Of a stretch of DNA of 61,397 bases, positions 60,781 to 61,397 are shown one piece after another. This DNA comes from an uncultured Oscillospiraceae bacterium (lineage in GTDB: Bacteria > Bacillota > Clostridia > Oscillospirales > Ruminococcaceae), in NCBI GenBank assembly GCA_934481445.1, contig CAKSPC010000007.1:1-61397 (forward strand). Direction: 5' to 3'. The notes below the pieces were generated by a model, which was given only the letters and a program-made list of their open reading frames with translations, did no database searches and was not told where the DNA came from. The position numbers and the translations under genes were made by a program. Every line of letters starts with the position of its first letter. The stretch's first letter is position 1.

Positions 60781-61397
60781 ATGGCAAGCTTATCACTCAG
60801 AGGTATATACAAGCGTTACCCCGGCGGCGTTGTTGCTGTTTCCGATTTCAACATGAACATCAAGGATAAGGAGTTCATCGTACTCGTAGGCCCTTCCGGC
60901 TGCGGTAAGTCCACAACTCTTCGTATGATCGCAGGTCTTGAGGAGATCTCCGAAGGCGAGCTCTTCATCGGCGACCGCCTTGTAAACGACGTTGCTCCTA
61001 AGGACAGAGATATCGCGATGGTATTCCAGAACTACGCTCTGTATCCTCATATGACAGTATTCGATAACATGGCTTTCGGCCTGAAGCTCCGCAAGGTCCC
61101 CAAGGACGAGATCAAGAAGCTCGTTGAAGAAGCTGCAAAGATCCTTGATATCGCTCACCTGCTCGACAGAAAGCCGAAGGCTCTCTCCGGCGGTCAGAGA
61201 CAGCGTGTTGCCCTCGGTCGTGCGATCGTTCGTGATCCTCAGGTATTCCTTCTCGACGAGCCGCTCTCCAACCTGGACGCTAAGCTGCGTGCACAGATGA
61301 GAACCGAGCTCTCCAAGCTGCACAAGAAGCTGGGTACTACATTCATCTACGTAACACATGACCAGACAGAGGCTATGACCATGGGTGACCGTATCGT
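60781..61397 (+). CDS. MsmX/UgpC-type sugar ABC transporter ATPase (C-terminus cut off)
   Basis: The first 205 residues of a MalK/MsmX/UgpC-family ATPase are present; the gene runs off the right edge. Visible are [11 protein letters not shown] (Walker A, about 39-46), [16 protein letters not shown] (Q-loop), [20 protein letters not shown] (signature), [15 protein letters not shown] (Walker B) and [15 protein letters not shown] (switch). The family is about 370 residues, with a C-terminal regulatory domain not seen here. In Firmicutes one such ATPase often serves several sugar permease pairs, so it may power both pairs at 48338-57409. AGGAGG precedes the ATG. Confidence 0.93.
   Translation, partial: MASLSLRGIYKRYPGGVVAVSDFNMNIKDKEFIVLVGPSGCGKSTTLRMIAGLEEISEGELFIGDRLVNDVAPKDRDIAMVFQNYALYPHMTVFDNMAFGLKLRKVPKDEIKKLVEEAAKILDIAHLLDRKPKALSGGQRQRVALGRAIVRDPQVFLLDEPLSNLDAKLRAQMRTELSKLHKKLGTTFIYVTHDQTEAMTMGDRI

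Overview
The window reads as chromosome of a GC-rich, fibre-associated Clostridia bacterium, most like the Ruminococcus/Oscillospiraceae group. Pointers are a dockerin protein beside a cohesin-like anchored protein, wall-anchor signals of the SPDTG type, a mannosylglucose phosphorylase, a Trp T-box, TTGACA-N17-TATAAT promoters and strong GGAGG ribosome sites. No phage, transposase, plasmid or rRNA gene was seen. I cannot name the species from sequence alone.

Layout. 1-11.3 kb is mostly minus strand: the ppdK start, two membrane proteins, an ECF sigma factor with a large one-pass anti-sigma-like partner, an aminotransferase, rpmB, trpS with its T-box leader, a phosphoesterase and azlCD. 12.3-16.6 kb is a plus-strand housekeeping run (uvrC, a membrane protein, rsmD, coaD, an ATPase b-like coiled coil). 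16.8-20.1 kb holds an orphan polytopic membrane protein and putP. 20.4-27.4 kb holds a cytidylate-kinase-like gene, a HAD phosphatase, GH130, NUDIX, a second-type SecA and mnmE. 28.4-35.5 kb holds two TrkA subunits, an FtsA-like protein with beta-grasp-like repeats, a GH26-fold lipoprotein that lacks its catalytic nucleophile, an alpha/beta hydrolase missing its core, and an SGNH esterase lipoprotein. After an FGGY kinase and tRNA-Arg, 38.2-43.1 kb is a cell-surface locus: two paralogous anchored proteins, the dockerin protein and the anchored cohesin-like protein.

43.6-57.4 kb is one long plus-strand cluster: two LolD-type ATPases (one fused to an AbrB-type domain), a very large solute-binding protein with carbohydrate-binding-like modules, two pairs of MalF/MalG-type permeases, an NHL-TPR membrane protein, a Yip1 protein and a DUF5696 protein. 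An MsmX/UgpC-type ATPase begins at 60781 and could energise the permeases. rnhA, queH, a transglutaminase-like protein and a DUF4830 protein lie between.

Links between regions. The promoter in front of the ECF sigma gene (TGAAAC-N17-TGACTAC) recurs twice, with identical spacing, in front of the dockerin gene 34 kb away. This predicts that the sigma/anti-sigma pair controls the surface dockerin protein. GH130, the GH26-like protein and the SGNH esterase suggest mannan or acetylated hemicellulose use.

Non-coding DNA is rich in structure. There is a dispersed element of about 0.9-1 kb with long terminal inverted repeats (one complete, two truncated copies), one of whose tips supplies a -35 box to uvrC. 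There is a second hairpin-rich repeat family, and a tight array of perfect hairpins at 20.1-20.4 kb.
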